Of a stretch of 5,893 nucleotides of DNA, positions 5,892-5,893 are shown piece by piece. The notes beneath the pieces are model-generated. The model saw only the letters and a list, made by a program, of their open reading frames with translations, was not told the DNA's origin and searched no databases. The position numbers and the translations under genes are program-made. The stretch comes from Pseudomonadota bacterium (GTDB lineage Bacteria; Desulfobacterota; DSM-4660; Desulfatiglandales; B25-G16), in the NCBI GenBank assembly GCA_030633645.1, contig DAOVRY010000072.1, positions 1 through 5,893 of the forward strand. The letters are read 5' to 3'. Each line of letters begins with the position of its first letter. Within the stretch, counting starts at the first letter, position 1.

Positions 5892-5893
5892 TA

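Larger units (their letters stand above)
5141..5893. other. Non-coding region upstream of ftsK, rich in inverted repeats
   Basis: About 750 bases up to the window edge with no reading frame that resembles a protein family on either strand. It contains a ~180-base imperfect palindrome (5178-5357), a hairpin (5514-5538) and a segment bounded by inverted repeats (5634-5891). Between 5358 and 5633, apart from the hairpin, I see only small echoes such as TTTGCTCATC at 5590-5599 and TTTTGCTCATC at 5497-5507. No strong ftsK promoter could be identified. A TTGACA (minus strand, 5361-5366) has no acceptable -10 at normal spacing. Confidence 0.65.

Overview
The window reads as a chromosomal segment from a Gram-negative bacterium. 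It encodes LolA, the periplasmic chaperone for outer-membrane lipoproteins, and a lipoprotein adaptor of an envelope-spanning efflux pump; both require a double membrane. The ftsK-lolA pairing is common in Proteobacteria and related phyla. Together with the drifting short repeats between genes and a compact FtsK of about 730 residues, this makes a deltaproteobacterial (Desulfobacterota-like) source my best guess. That is inference: there is no rRNA or other lineage marker here.

Every gene I can support is on the minus strand, so transcription runs from high to low coordinates. From right to left: (1) 5141-5893, about 750 bases with no convincing gene but several inverted repeats; (2) ftsK (2960-5140), the DNA translocase; (3) lolA (2280-2963), whose TTG start overlaps the ftsK stop by 4 bases; (4) an intergenic stretch (1923-2279) with a run of degenerate 7-base repeats, then a promoter and a candidate operator; (5) a TetR-family regulator (1320-1922); (6) an RND-type periplasmic adaptor lipoprotein (59-1333), overlapping the regulator by 14 bases; (7) the first nine codons of what looks like the RND permease (1-29), cut by the window edge.

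There are two functional groups. ftsK-lolA looks like a translationally coupled housekeeping pair (chromosome segregation at division, and lipoprotein export). tetR-adaptor-permease looks like a self-regulated efflux operon: a recognisable promoter lies upstream of tetR, and a perfect 5+5 inverted repeat in the leader is a plausible autorepression site.

The genes are familiar families. What deserves a second look is the non-coding DNA: a ~180-base imperfect palindrome just upstream of ftsK, a ~258-base segment bounded by 21/22-base inverted repeats that resembles a non-autonomous mobile element, and the heptamer run at 2117-2214. I see no CRISPR array, tRNA, rRNA, recognisable riboswitch, or clear novel system.
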